Shown: piece by piece, positions 51,748-60,839 of the stretch
Position numbering within the stretch: position 1 is the first letter of the stretch
Layout of the letters: each line of letters begins with the position of its first letter
DNA from: Polaromonas sp.
GTDB taxonomy: Bacteria; Pseudomonadota; Gammaproteobacteria; Burkholderiales; Burkholderiaceae_C
Assembly: GCF_029945685.1 (NCBI RefSeq)
Contig: NZ_JAQSDA010000007.1
Coordinates: forward strand, 124,001 to 188,000
Direction of reading: 5' to 3'
DNA length: 64,000 bases
Position numbers and translations under genes: made by a program
Notes under the pieces: generated by a model
Told to the model about the DNA's origin: nothing
The model's database searches: none
Seen by the model: the letters and a program-made list of their open reading frames with translations, nothing else

Positions 51748-52317
51748 ATGAAATCCTCGAACGTCCTGATCCTTCCCGGCTGGCAGAACAGCGGGCCCGG
51801 CCACTGGCAAAGCCTGTGGGAAACCGCACATGGCTACCAGCGTGTCGAGCAACACGACTGGATGCAGCCGCTGCGCGGCGACTGGGTTGCGCGGCTGGAG
51901 GACGTGGTGCTGGCCAGCAGCGAGCCGGTCGTGCTGGTGGCGCACAGCCTGGGCTGCATCCTGACCGCCGCCTGGGCCGCGCATTCGCGCAACACACATC
52001 GTGTCAAGGGCGCGCTGCTGGTGGCGCCGCCCGACGTGGACCGCGAGGAAGTGCGGCAACTGCTGACCAGCTGGGCGCCGGTGCCCATGAACACGCTGCC
52101 CTTCGCTGGCGTGCTGCTGGCCAGCAGCCGTGACCCCTATTGCCGGCCTGAGCGCGCGCGCGCGTTTGCGGCCGCCTGGGGCGCCGAATTTGTCGATGCC
52201 GGTCCGCTGGGCCACCTCAACGCCGACAGCGGCCTGGGTGACTGGCCGCAGGCACATCTCCATCTGCAGCGTCTGCAGGGGCTGAGGGCAGGCGCCACCC
52301 AACAGGCCGAGCCATGA
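51748..52317 (+). CDS. RBBP9/YdeN-family alpha/beta hydrolase
   Basis: 189 residues with the family start VLILPGWQNSGPGHWQSLWE, VAHSLGC as nucleophile elbow, and GHLNADSGLGDWP with the catalytic His. Members are serine hydrolases of unknown substrate. It ends with an ATGA overlap with the next gene, so the two hydrolases are translationally coupled, placed between parA and parB. Confidence 0.85.
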   Translation: MKSSNVLILPGWQNSGPGHWQSLWETAHGYQRVEQHDWMQPLRGDWVARLEDVVLASSEPVVLVAHSLGCILTAAWAAHSRNTHRVKGALLVAPPDVDREEVRQLLTSWAPVPMNTLPFAGVLLASSRDPYCRPERARAFAAAWGAEFVDAGPLGHLNADSGLGDWPQAHLHLQRLQGLRAGATQQAEP

Positions 52318-53588
52318 AACCATTGCTGCAACCCCGCTTTCCTGTTCGCCTTGCCCTGCTGCTGGTGGCGTGTGCTGCCCTGGCCGCGCCCGCCGGCGCC
52401 GAACCTGACGAAGACCTGCTGGGCAAGTCGCAGCACTACCCGCTGGGAACCGCCGCCACCTGGTACAACAACCCGAACCGTGTCGGCGCCTGGTCGGCGC
52501 TGGACAAGGTGCCCGGCATACAGACCCGCGTGGTCGCACGCCCGGCGCAAGCCAGCCCCCTGCCGCCCGCCGCACAACCGCCGGCCATCAGCTACCGTTA
52601 CCGCAACATTGGCTACACGCTGGCCGAGTACCTGGAGCGCCAGCGCGCCACTGGCTTGCTGGTGCTGAAGAACGGCGAGATCGTGGCCGAACACTACCGC
52701 TACGGGCGCAAGGACGATGCGCGCTTCATCTCGTTCTCGATGGCCAAAAGCGTCACCTCCCTGCTCGTGGGCCAGGCCCATGCGCGCGGGCTGATCGCCT
52801 CGCTGGACGATCCGGCGGAAAGATATGTGAAGGCGCTGGCGGGCAGCCCCTACGGCGCCACCACGGTGCGGCAGCTGCTGCGCATGAGCTCGGGCCTGAC
52901 GTTCACCGAGCGCTACGACGGGACGGACGACATTTCGCGGCTGTCGCGCGCCGGTGCCGGTGCCCCGGGAGCCGGCACGCCGGTCGATGTGCTGCGTTCC
53001 ATCACGACCCGTCACACGGCCGCCGGTGAAAAATTTGTCTACGCCAGCGCCGAGACCGACGTGCTGGGCCGCGTGCTGGCAGCGGCCACCGGCAAGAACA
53101 TGGCCGAACTCACCAGCGACTGGCTGTGGAAACCCATGGGGGCGGAACATGACGCTTTCTGGCGCGTCTCCAGCGATGGCCAGGAGCAGTCTTACGGCGC
53201 CTTCAATGCGAGCCTGCGCGACTGGGGCCGGCTGGGCCTGTTGCTGGCCCATGACGGCAAGGTGGGCGCACAGCAGGTGGTCCCGCAGGACTATGTGTTC
53301 GACGCCACCGACCCGGCCCGCCAACTCCCCGCCTTCAAGCCGCGCAAGGCCACGCCGTATTTCGGTTATGGCTACCAGTTCTGGCTGATGCCGATGAAAG
53401 CGCGCACCTTTGCCATGCAGGGCATCCACGGCCAGACGGTCTATGTGCAACCGTCCTCGGGCGTGGTGATGGTGCTGACCTCGGTGTGGGAAAACGCCAG
53501 CGGCCGGCAGGACCCGCAACCCTATGAAGAACGCGACGCGCTCTGGCGCGGCGTGTTGCAGTCGCTGGGCGGCAGCACGGCCGAATAA
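52314..53588 (+). CDS. Serine hydrolase, beta-lactamase class C-like
   Basis: 424 residues with a signal peptide (to PAGAEP) and a beta-lactamase-like fold: SMAKSVTSLL contains the SxxK nucleophile, YASAETDVLG the YxA variant of YxN, and HGQTVYVQPSSGVVMV lies near the third motif. Such enzymes cut peptides, esters or cyclic oligomers in the periplasm; resistance to beta-lactams is not implied. It follows the YdeN-like gene by overlap. Confidence 0.82.
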   Translation: MKPLLQPRFPVRLALLLVACAALAAPAGAEPDEDLLGKSQHYPLGTAATWYNNPNRVGAWSALDKVPGIQTRVVARPAQASPLPPAAQPPAISYRYRNIGYTLAEYLERQRATGLLVLKNGEIVAEHYRYGRKDDARFISFSMAKSVTSLLVGQAHARGLIASLDDPAERYVKALAGSPYGATTVRQLLRMSSGLTFTERYDGTDDISRLSRAGAGAPGAGTPVDVLRSITTRHTAAGEKFVYASAETDVLGRVLAAATGKNMAELTSDWLWKPMGAEHDAFWRVSSDGQEQSYGAFNASLRDWGRLGLLLAHDGKVGAQQVVPQDYVFDATDPARQLPAFKPRKATPYFGYGYQFWLMPMKARTFAMQGIHGQTVYVQPSSGVVMVLTSVWENASGRQDPQPYEERDALWRGVLQSLGGSTAE

Positions 53589-53618
53589 TCCACTTTGAAT
53601 ACTGAGAGAAAAGAAAAC

Positions 53619-54554
53619 ATGGTCACCAAAAAACCCAAAGGCCTGGGCCGAGGACTCGAAGCCCTGCTGGGCCCCAAGGTCAGCGAATCTGCCAGCGCCG
53701 ACAACACCAACAGCAGCGCCACCAGCCCCGGTCAGCCCGCCTCGCTGCTGCTGACCGACCTGGTCGCCGGCCAGTACCAGCCGCGCACCCGCATGGACGA
53801 GGGCGCGCTCTATGAGCTGGCCGAGTCCATCAAGGTGCAGGGCATCATGCAGCCGATCCTGGTGCGCCGGCTGACCAGCGGCGCCAACGACGGCAAGTAC
53901 GAAATCATTGCCGGCGAGCGGCGCTTCCGCGCGGCCAAAATCGCCGGGCTCGACAGCGTGCCGGTGCTGGTACGCGACGTGCCCGACGAGTCGGCCGCAG
54001 CCATGGCGCTGATTGAAAACATCCAGCGCGAAGACCTGAATCCGCTGGAAGAAGCCCAAGGTTTGCAACGCCTTATCAAGGAGTTTGGGCTCACTCACGA
54101 ACTGGCGGCCCAGGCCGTGGGCCGCTCGCGCAGCGCCGCCTCCAACCTGCTGCGCCTGCTGAACCTGGCTGAACCGGTGCAGACCATGCTGATGGCGGGC
54201 GACATCGACATGGGCCATGCGCGGGCGCTGCTCGCGCTGGACCGGGCCACGCAGATCACCGCCGGCAACCAGATTGCCGCCAGAAAAATGTCGGTGCGCG
54301 AGGCCGAAAGCCTGGTCAAGAAGCTCAGCGCCGAGTTCTCGCTCAAGCCGCAGAAAAACACCAAGGAAAAGTCCCGCGACACCCGCCGGGTGGAAGAAGA
54401 GCTGGCGGACCTGCTGATGGCCGACGTGGAAGTGCGCGTCAAAAAGCAGGTCAAACGCAATGGCCGGCGCGAGGACACCGGCGAAGTTGCCATCCAGTTT
54501 GCCTCCCTGGACGAGCTCAACGGCCTGATCGAGCGCCTGCGCGGCACAAAATAG
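53619..54554 (+). CDS. parB: Chromosome-partitioning protein ParB
   Basis: 311 residues: KKPKGLGRGLEALLG (ParA-interaction start), GQYQPRTRMDEGALYELAESI (N-terminal clamp, CTPase), GERRFRAAKIAGLDSVPVLVRDV, then the helix-turn-helix TQAVGRS-like stretch HELAAQAVGRSRSAASNLLRLLNL, and a C-terminal dimerisation part. It loads at parS and spreads along DNA. Three sites are seen 3.5-4.7 kb upstream. Its ATG follows a GAGAGAAAAG stretch. Confidence 0.95.
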   Translation: MVTKKPKGLGRGLEALLGPKVSESASADNTNSSATSPGQPASLLLTDLVAGQYQPRTRMDEGALYELAESIKVQGIMQPILVRRLTSGANDGKYEIIAGERRFRAAKIAGLDSVPVLVRDVPDESAAAMALIENIQREDLNPLEEAQGLQRLIKEFGLTHELAAQAVGRSRSAASNLLRLLNLAEPVQTMLMAGDIDMGHARALLALDRATQITAGNQIAARKMSVREAESLVKKLSAEFSLKPQKNTKEKSRDTRRVEEELADLLMADVEVRVKKQVKRNGRREDTGEVAIQFASLDELNGLIERLRGTK

Positions 54555-54682
54555 GCAGCGCAGTCTTCCTGTTTCCACGGAGCAAGTGCGCCTGCGTCCT
54601 ACGTCCGAACAGGGGCTGCGCAGGCGGGCGAGCGCACAGGCCCGCAGACATCATGGCGGCATTGACTATTTCAGGCCGATCC

Positions 54683-55399
54683 ATGAACCCCACCGCCCCC
54701 CAGCCGATTTCCCGTCCCTCGCTGGCCTTGCTTGGCACCGAGCCCTGGCGCGCCGCCTATGAATTTGCGCAGCACAAACTGGCCCGCCGGGCGCCGGTGC
54801 CGCCCGGCGACGGACACCCGGTGATCATCTTCCCCGGCCTGGGCACCGATGGTGCGGCCGTGGCGCCGCTACGCGACTATTGCGACATCCTGGGCTACAG
54901 CGCGATGGACTGGGGCCGGGGTTTCAACACCGGTCCGCAGGGGGATATTGACACCTGGCTGGCCGAACTGGCGGAGCATGTGTCCGGCCTGCTGGACGGA
55001 CATTCGCAGCGTGCGACGCTGATTGGCTGGAGCCTGGGCGGGATTTACGCGCGCGAGCTGGGCAAGCTGATGGCGCCCCGCCTGCGCCAGGTCATCACCA
55101 TCGGCACCCCGTTCAATGGCACACCTGACCACACGTATGCTGGCTGGCTGTTTCGCCTGCTCAATGGCGCTGCGCCGGCGACCGACCCGGCTTTGAGCGA
55201 GCGCCTGCGTACCCCGCCGCCCGTGCCGACCACCTCGATCTACAGCCGCTCCGACGGCGTGGTTGCCTGGCAAAGCTGCCGCCATGACAAGACCGGTGCG
55301 CAGGTCAGCGATGTCGAGGTCAAGGGCAGCCACATCGGAATGGGCTGGAACCCGGCCGTGCTGCAGGTGGTGGCGGAGCGGCTCGGCAAGCCGCAGTAG
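54683..55399 (+). CDS. PGAP1-like alpha/beta hydrolase or esterase
   Basis: About 238 residues: HPVIIFPGLGTDGAAVAPLRDYC then GWSLGGIYARELGK with the nucleophile, TIGTPFNGTPDHTYA, and SRSDGVVAW plus GSHIGMGWNP for Asp and His. It resembles lipase-like/PGAP1-type hydrolases of unknown substrate. The start could be 54653 (ten residues longer); neither start has a strong site. Nothing in the neighbourhood suggests a pathway. Confidence 0.78.
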   Translation: MNPTAPQPISRPSLALLGTEPWRAAYEFAQHKLARRAPVPPGDGHPVIIFPGLGTDGAAVAPLRDYCDILGYSAMDWGRGFNTGPQGDIDTWLAELAEHVSGLLDGHSQRATLIGWSLGGIYARELGKLMAPRLRQVITIGTPFNGTPDHTYAGWLFRLLNGAAPATDPALSERLRTPPPVPTTSIYSRSDGVVAWQSCRHDKTGAQVSDVEVKGSHIGMGWNPAVLQVVAERLGKPQ

Positions 55400-55696
55400 T
55401 GCCCGGCGCGGCCTGACGGCTGGCCGGTTGGCCGATTGGATCAATCCCTGTCTCGGCGCGGCCACATCCCCCGGCGTGAATAAGTTGCAGCCGGCCAGGC
55501 GCTTCGGCCGGTCTGGTGGCGCGCGCACGTGTGCTTCTCGCGCGGGTCCCAGCGGGCTCACCTGTTCATGGGATGGTTGGCGCGGCGGCCCACGGCCATA
55601 CTAATTTGTAACCGGCGGCTGACATTTGGAGTGATGGGTTGCCGGTGGCGTTCGTTGACCGGACGTTTGTGCCCCCGTTGTCAGGAAAGAACCCCC

Positions 55697-56338
55697 ATGT
55701 ATTCATCTTCCGCCAAAACCGCCTGCCTGTTGTTGCTGGCTTGCAGCCTGGCCGCCTGCCAGACCAACCCGCCCCTGCAAAACGCCACCGGCGTTTCGTC
55801 GATGGATGTCGACCCGGGCCGCAAGGGGCCGGTGTCCGGCGTCGGCGTCGAAAGCCAGGACATCCTGGCCATGACCGACCAGATGATGCGCGACATGCTG
55901 GCCGAGCAGGTCTTTGCCGAAACCGGCAAGCGCCCGCGCGTCATCATCGACAGCCAGTACTTCGTCAACGAAAGCTCGCAGGCGATCAACAAGAACCTGA
56001 TCACCCAGCGCCTGATGGTCAACCTGAACCGCGCCGCGCGTTCGCGCATGCAGTTCATCAACCGCCAGAACACGGCCATGATCGAGCAGGAGCGCGCGCT
56101 CAAGCGCAGCGGCACCACCGATGTCGGCACCACCGGCCTGACCAAGGCGCAGCTCGGCGCCGACTACCGGCTCTCCGGAAAAATCGGCTCGCTCGACAGC
56201 CGCAACACCAGGACCGGAATGATCCAGCGTTACACGCAGATCGCCTTCGAGATGACGGACCTGGAGTCCGGCGAAATCGTCTGGAGCGGCATCTATGAAT
56301 TTGCCCGCGCCGCGGCCGACGACGTGATTTACCGCTGA
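55697..56338 (+). CDS. LpoB-like lipoprotein (penicillin-binding-protein activator family)
   Basis: 213 residues starting with a lipoprotein signal (LLLLACSLAAC lipobox, Cys21). The mature domain, with VIIDSQYFVNESSQAINKNLITQRLMVNLNR and LSGKIGSLDSRN...YTQIAFEMTDLESGEIVWSGIYEF, resembles LpoB, the outer-membrane activator of PBP1B in enterics. It is first of four genes in an operon. Confidence 0.82.
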   Translation: MYSSSAKTACLLLLACSLAACQTNPPLQNATGVSSMDVDPGRKGPVSGVGVESQDILAMTDQMMRDMLAEQVFAETGKRPRVIIDSQYFVNESSQAINKNLITQRLMVNLNRAARSRMQFINRQNTAMIEQERALKRSGTTDVGTTGLTKAQLGADYRLSGKIGSLDSRNTRTGMIQRYTQIAFEMTDLESGEIVWSGIYEFARAAADDVIYR

Positions 56339-56362
56339 CCAGAACCACAGGGAGCTTTGCGC

Positions 56363-56839
56363 ATGATCCGTCTTCTTCTTCTTCTTGCAGGTGTGACTGT
56401 GGCCGTGCTGGCCGGCTGCGCCCAGACCCAGTCCACCCCCCCGACTTTTTCCGGCTGTCGGACCTGGGAGCAGCAGGCCGGTGCGCCGCACCTGGTGTCG
56501 GTGGCCGTGCTCTCGCCCGAACTCGCGAAGGTCATCGGCGTGCAGGAGATCTCCACCTCGCGCACCGGCACCGGCCTGGCCGCCGTGCAGACCACGGTTT
56601 ACAACTGCTCCGATGTCGATGTGGTGCTGACCATGCGCACGCGCTTTACCGGCAACCGCGGCCAGAGCGAGCCGCCCAGCGCCTGGAAAACCGTGTTCCT
56701 GGCGCCCCGTGGTCAGGCGACCTACGGCGAGTCGGCCATCTCGCAGGCAACCGACAAGGTGGCGGTGGACATCAACGACGGCAACCGCGGCCAGTCGCAA
56801 TTCGCACCGGGTCAGACCTACCAGGTGCCGCTCAAATAA
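56363..56839 (+). CDS. YcfL-like (DUF1425) lipoprotein
   Basis: 158 residues with a lipobox (VAVLAGC) and an Ig-like-looking beta domain: VQEISTSRTGTGLAAVQTTVYNCSDVDVVLTMRTRF and WKTVFLAPRGQATYGESAIS. It matches the DUF1425/YcfL group, often next to lpoB. It lies 24 bases after the LpoB-like gene, in the same operon. ATG 56363 follows GGGAG. Confidence 0.75.
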   Translation: MIRLLLLLAGVTVAVLAGCAQTQSTPPTFSGCRTWEQQAGAPHLVSVAVLSPELAKVIGVQEISTSRTGTGLAAVQTTVYNCSDVDVVLTMRTRFTGNRGQSEPPSAWKTVFLAPRGQATYGESAISQATDKVAVDINDGNRGQSQFAPGQTYQVPLK

Positions 56840-56881
56840 AAAAGGCAGGCCGCCCGGCCGCCCCACCCAAAGAGGCTTTCC

Positions 56882-57742
56882 ATGAAGCGTCCTGCCCTGT
56901 CCCTTGGCCTGGCCGTGCTGGCTGCCGCCGCGTTTGCGCAGGCCCCGGCCCCCGTCATTCCTGAAAGCGCTTACCGCCGGGACATGCCCGACACGCTCAC
57001 GCCGCCCCCGGTGGTCGTCACCACCGGGCCGCAGTTCAACCGCGCGGCTTTCAGCAGCGCTTACGCGCGTGCGGGCCGCCCGGCCATGGCGGTGTTGTGG
57101 AACCGCGAGTTCACCGACGTGCTGCAGCAAGGCAGTGCCTCGCAGGTCAGCATAGACACCTTGCGCGCCGGCGCGTCGAGCGGGGAGGCGGTGCGTGTGC
57201 CCGGTTATGCCGCGGCGCAGGTCAGCGGCGCGGTGGTCGGCAACACCACCATCACCTCCCAGGAGGTCAAAAGCCAGCAGGCGCAGCGCAGCGGTCCCGT
57301 CGAACGTGTGGACCTGCAGATGCGCAGCGCCTTCATGCAGACCCTCGCGGCATCGGGTGTCCGGCTGGTGGACCGCAACGTGGTCATGCGCACCACCGCG
57401 GCGCGACAGAAGGGCGGCAGCCTGGACACGCAGCAGGTCGAAACCGAGGCCCTGACGCAGAACGCCAGGTTGTTGATGGAAGTGCTCAACACGCGTGATG
57501 CATCGTCGCCCACCGGGTGGGCCACCTATGTGTCGATCAAGCGCCTGGCCGACGGCGTGGTGCTGGCGGAGGGCTACATGAACGGCCGCCCGCCCGAAGA
57601 CGCGCCCAGGGCCGCGCCCCGCTTCGAGGCCGACCCGCGCGGCGGCTTCCGTGAAATCGTCAAGCCCGTCACCGTGGGCGACACCGGCAAGCTGGTGGCC
57701 GAACAGACGCTGGCCCGGCTTGGCGAGGCATTGGCCCGATAA
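56882..57742 (+). CDS. Secreted protein of unknown function in the LpoB-like operon
   Basis: 286 residues: a signal peptide ending AAFAQ, then a domain with FNRAAFSSAYARAGRPAMAVLWNREFTDVL, RVDLQMRSAFMQTLAASGVRLVDRNVVMR and TGWATYVSIKRLADGVVLAEGYM. It alternates helices and strands in a manner reminiscent of CsgG/LpoB-type domains, but I do not recognise the family. It is co-transcribed with the genes on either side (42 and 22 bases). Confidence 0.7.
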   Translation: MKRPALSLGLAVLAAAAFAQAPAPVIPESAYRRDMPDTLTPPPVVVTTGPQFNRAAFSSAYARAGRPAMAVLWNREFTDVLQQGSASQVSIDTLRAGASSGEAVRVPGYAAAQVSGAVVGNTTITSQEVKSQQAQRSGPVERVDLQMRSAFMQTLAASGVRLVDRNVVMRTTAARQKGGSLDTQQVETEALTQNARLLMEVLNTRDASSPTGWATYVSIKRLADGVVLAEGYMNGRPPEDAPRAAPRFEADPRGGFREIVKPVTVGDTGKLVAEQTLARLGEALAR

Positions 57743-57764
57743 CCAGACCAGCAGGGGAGTTTTC

Positions 57765-59204
57765 ATGATGAAGCGGTCGTTCTTCAGGACCCACCGTGGC
57801 GCTGCCGTGCTGCTGGCGGCGGTATTGGCGAGCCCGGCGCAGGCCCAGTTTGGCGGCATGTTCCAGAGCCTGATGCAGGCGCCCCTGCAGCCGGCCCAGC
57901 AGCAGGCGGCGGCCCAGGCCGCCGCCCAGGGGCGGGCCAAGCCCGCCAGGCGCTGGGCACCGGCCGCGCCGGTGCCGCCCGACACACTGGCCGCTGCCGC
58001 GGTGTTTGCCGAAAGAATGCCCAGCGTCGAACTGCGGCCGCTGTTCCAGCGTCTGTACATCGAAGGCGAGCGCAATGCCACGCTGAACTTCCAGCGCATC
58101 GGCATGGCGGCGCTGTCGCTGGGCAACATCGACCTGGCAGAAAAGGCCTTCGACGCTGCCGTCACCCGCATTGAGATGATTTATGCCGACAACCCCGAGG
58201 CGCAAAAAGCCAAGTCGCTCTGGACGGCCGAAAAAATCAAGGACTACAAGGGTGAGCCTTATGAACGTGCCATGGCGCATTTCTACCGCGGCCTGGTGTA
58301 CGCGGCCAAAGGCGACTTCCAGAACGCACGCGCCCTGTTCAAGCAGGCCGACTACCAGGACACGGTGGCCGAGGCCGAGCAGTACGCCGGTGACTTCGGC
58401 CTGATGCCTTTCATGGCCGGCTGGGCCAGCTACTGCGATGGCAACACCGGCATGGCCCAGGATTTCCTGCAGCAGGCCATCAAGGGCGATGGCAACTACA
58501 GCGCGGTCCGCGTTGACCAGCCGGTGCTGGTGCTGTTTGAAAGCGGCCGCTCGCCTTACAAATACGGCAGCGGCAAGTCGGGCGAGATCCTCAAGTGGCA
58601 GTCCCATGAGCTGCCGGTGCCGACGGCGAAAAGCGCCTGTACCGCCGCCGGCACGTTGGACTGTGCGGTTGGCAGCTTCGTGATGGGCGCCGACCTCGGC
58701 TTTCAGGCGACCACGCGCGGCGGCCGGCCCATCGACGGTGTGCTTAACGGCAAGGCCTCGTTCAAGGAGGGCGCGCAAGGCGTGGCGACGGTGGCCAGCG
58801 CGGTGGGCGACATCGGGCTGCTCGCCGCGGCCACCACCGGCAACCGCGATGCCGCAGGCATTGGCATGATCGGGCTGTTCGCCGGCCTGGTGGCGCAGGG
58901 CATGGCCAATGCCACGCAGGCGCAGGCCGACATCCGTGACTGGGAGCAATTGCCCGCCACCATATGGGTGGGAACGGGCGCGCAGAAATCAGCGGCCAGC
59001 AGTTTGAGTGTGGCCCTGGACACGGCCGGCAGCGCATCGCAGATGACGGCAGCGCGACTGGTCAATACCCCGTCGTGCCAGCTTTACTGGGGCCGCTCGC
59101 TGGCGCCGCTGAGCCTGCAGGCGGAGGCCGGCCCGATCGAGCCCGGCGCGCACCCGCGCGACCCGGTGTTTCGCCGCGAGATCGAAGCTTCGCTGGTGAA
59201 TTGA
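57765..59204 (+). CDS. COG3014-like secreted TPR protein
   Basis: 479 residues with a signal peptide (to PAQAQ). After a Gln/Ala-rich stretch, TPR-like helices appear (GMAALSLGNIDLAEKAFDAAVTRIEMIY, AMAHFYRGLVYAAKGDFQNARALFKQADYQD), then a Gly/Ala-rich C-terminal region. COG3014-type proteins of this plan accompany LpoB and YcfL homologues in other Proteobacteria, so the operon is probably an envelope complex. It is the last gene before a 250-base gap. Confidence 0.75.
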   Translation: MMKRSFFRTHRGAAVLLAAVLASPAQAQFGGMFQSLMQAPLQPAQQQAAAQAAAQGRAKPARRWAPAAPVPPDTLAAAAVFAERMPSVELRPLFQRLYIEGERNATLNFQRIGMAALSLGNIDLAEKAFDAAVTRIEMIYADNPEAQKAKSLWTAEKIKDYKGEPYERAMAHFYRGLVYAAKGDFQNARALFKQADYQDTVAEAEQYAGDFGLMPFMAGWASYCDGNTGMAQDFLQQAIKGDGNYSAVRVDQPVLVLFESGRSPYKYGSGKSGEILKWQSHELPVPTAKSACTAAGTLDCAVGSFVMGADLGFQATTRGGRPIDGVLNGKASFKEGAQGVATVASAVGDIGLLAAATTGNRDAAGIGMIGLFAGLVAQGMANATQAQADIRDWEQLPATIWVGTGAQKSAASSLSVALDTAGSASQMTAARLVNTPSCQLYWGRSLAPLSLQAEAGPIEPGAHPRDPVFRREIEASLVN

Positions 59205-59455
59205 CCGGCTGACAGACCACCAGGACCCGCGTGCGGTTTCCTGCTCCTGACGCGGCGCCGTCCGCTTCTCCCCGTCGGTGCAAGGCCCCCGCAGTTACGC
59301 CAGAAAACGCTTTCAGGTAGGATGAAAAATCCTCGATAACAAGCCGGTACGGCTGAGCTTCGTGGCCCAAGGATTGACCCCTGGCCTTGGCGTGCAGCGC
59401 CATCAGCCTTGACATTTTCAGCGTGGCACCGTTCGCAGGCGTAAAAACAGAGACG

Positions 59456-60493
59456 ATGAAAAACTCCCGCCTGATGCTTGTCGACAGCGACGACTACACC
59501 TCGTCGGTTCTTCTGGCTGGTTTGGCCGAGCGGGGCTTTGGCACGGTGCAAGCGGTCGTCAGCACGCTGGGGCTTCCCAGGGTGCTCGAGGCCGAACCGC
59601 CCGACGTGGTGATCTTCAACTACCACGCCGACCAGCCTGACAGCCTGAGCGCATGCAGCACGGTCAAGGCGATGGTTCCCCGGGCCGCCACGATTGTCAT
59701 CGTGTCGCCTGGTCCCGCGCTCAAGGCTGTCCGAGCCTGGGCCAGGCAAACGCGGAGCATCGACGTTGTCATCGAAAAACCGCTTTCTGACGAACGTTTC
59801 TTCATGACTCTGGAAGAGATGCTCCGGGTCAGGGCGTCTTCCCGCGAGGCGACCAGCCGGGCAGAACGCCTGGCCAGACTGGTGCCTGAAGGCGCCTTGC
59901 CCCTGATTGAGCAGGGCTCCCACAGAGAAGCCGAAATGTTCGATGCCGCGGTTCTGTTTACCGACATCCGGGGGTCTTCCCAGTTGATCCGGGAAATGCC
60001 GCCGCGGGATTTTTTTGAAGACCTGAACCAGTTGCTCAGCACACAGGCGCGGCATATCCAGAAATACCGGGGATCGGTCATCAAGTACACCGGAGACGGT
60101 GTCATGGCGGTCTTCAGGGGCATGGGGCGGTCCTATCTGGCCTTGCGTTGCGGGCTCGAACTTGCCGAACTCCACAACAACGAGAAATTTCCGTTCGGCA
60201 TTGGCATGGCCCAGGGGCTGGTGCTGGCGGGGCTGATCGGGGACTCGAATCAGGCCGGGCAACGAAGCCAGTACGACGTGGTGGGCGCCACGGTGCACCT
60301 GGCATCGCGTTTGTGCGGGCTGGCCAACGCCGGTGAAGTGGTCACCACCAGGAGCATGAATGTGGCGGCGAGGGTGTCGATGCCGGAACCCAGGCCGCTC
60401 CCGGGTGTGTCGGTCAGGGGGTTTGACAAGGACATCGACTGTGTTGTGTTTGCCCCTTCAGTGGGTTTCACCAGAACTTCAGGAGCAACGTGA
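59456..60493 (+). CDS. Receiver domain fused to class III nucleotidyl cyclase, both partly degenerate
   Basis: 345 residues. Residues 1-125 form a receiver domain with D10 and D12/D13 intact but Asn at the usual phospho-Asp position (N55 in VVIFNYHA). From about 160 lies a class III cyclase: LFTDIRGSSQLI (metal Asp), KYTGDGVMAVF (second Asp, Lys), but YDVVGATVHLASRL, where the usual Asp and the transition-state Asn are Ala and His. It would make cAMP or cGMP if active. ATG 59456 is chosen over a longer frame. The next gene starts immediately after its stop. Confidence 0.8.
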   Translation: MKNSRLMLVDSDDYTSSVLLAGLAERGFGTVQAVVSTLGLPRVLEAEPPDVVIFNYHADQPDSLSACSTVKAMVPRAATIVIVSPGPALKAVRAWARQTRSIDVVIEKPLSDERFFMTLEEMLRVRASSREATSRAERLARLVPEGALPLIEQGSHREAEMFDAAVLFTDIRGSSQLIREMPPRDFFEDLNQLLSTQARHIQKYRGSVIKYTGDGVMAVFRGMGRSYLALRCGLELAELHNNEKFPFGIGMAQGLVLAGLIGDSNQAGQRSQYDVVGATVHLASRLCGLANAGEVVTTRSMNVAARVSMPEPRPLPGVSVRGFDKDIDCVVFAPSVGFTRTSGAT

Positions 60494-60802
60494 ATGAAAG
60501 AGCAATTCAATCCCGCGCAGATCAGCAAGGTCATTGACCAGGCGCTGGTCTACCAGTGCGCCTGCCCGGCGCAGGTCTGCCGCGCCATTTTCGAGTTGCG
60601 CGAGTTGTACGAATACCAGATGAATTGCGCCAGCGATTCGGCCAATGACGAACTCGTGCACAAGACCATCGCAGCGGCGACCGAGAAAGCGCACGAGCTG
60701 ATGGAGGAATGCCTGAAGAAAATCCTGGACATCGAGGGCTGGGATCAAGCCACGTTTGCGATGCCCGAAGGGCTGAAGAAAAGACCTGCGAAACCGCTTT
60801 GA
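60494..60802 (+). CDS. Small Cys-containing protein of unknown function
   Basis: 102 residues, mostly helical, with YQCACPAQVCRAIFELRELYEYQ near the N-terminus (Cys-x-Cys-x4-Cys) and a further Cys in EECLKKIL. It starts one base after the cyclase stop, so the two are one unit. No family is recognised. A role with the cyclase protein is inferred only from position. Confidence 0.65.
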   Translation: MKEQFNPAQISKVIDQALVYQCACPAQVCRAIFELRELYEYQMNCASDSANDELVHKTIAAATEKAHELMEECLKKILDIEGWDQATFAMPEGLKKRPAKPL

Positions 60803-60839
60803 GCCGGGCGGCCTCGCCGTGTCAGGGCGGCAGGTCCTG

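Noticed and set aside
52314..53588. Beta-lactamase resistance gene
   Set aside because: The SxxK and YxA motifs place it in the wider serine-hydrolase family; nothing shows activity on antibiotics.
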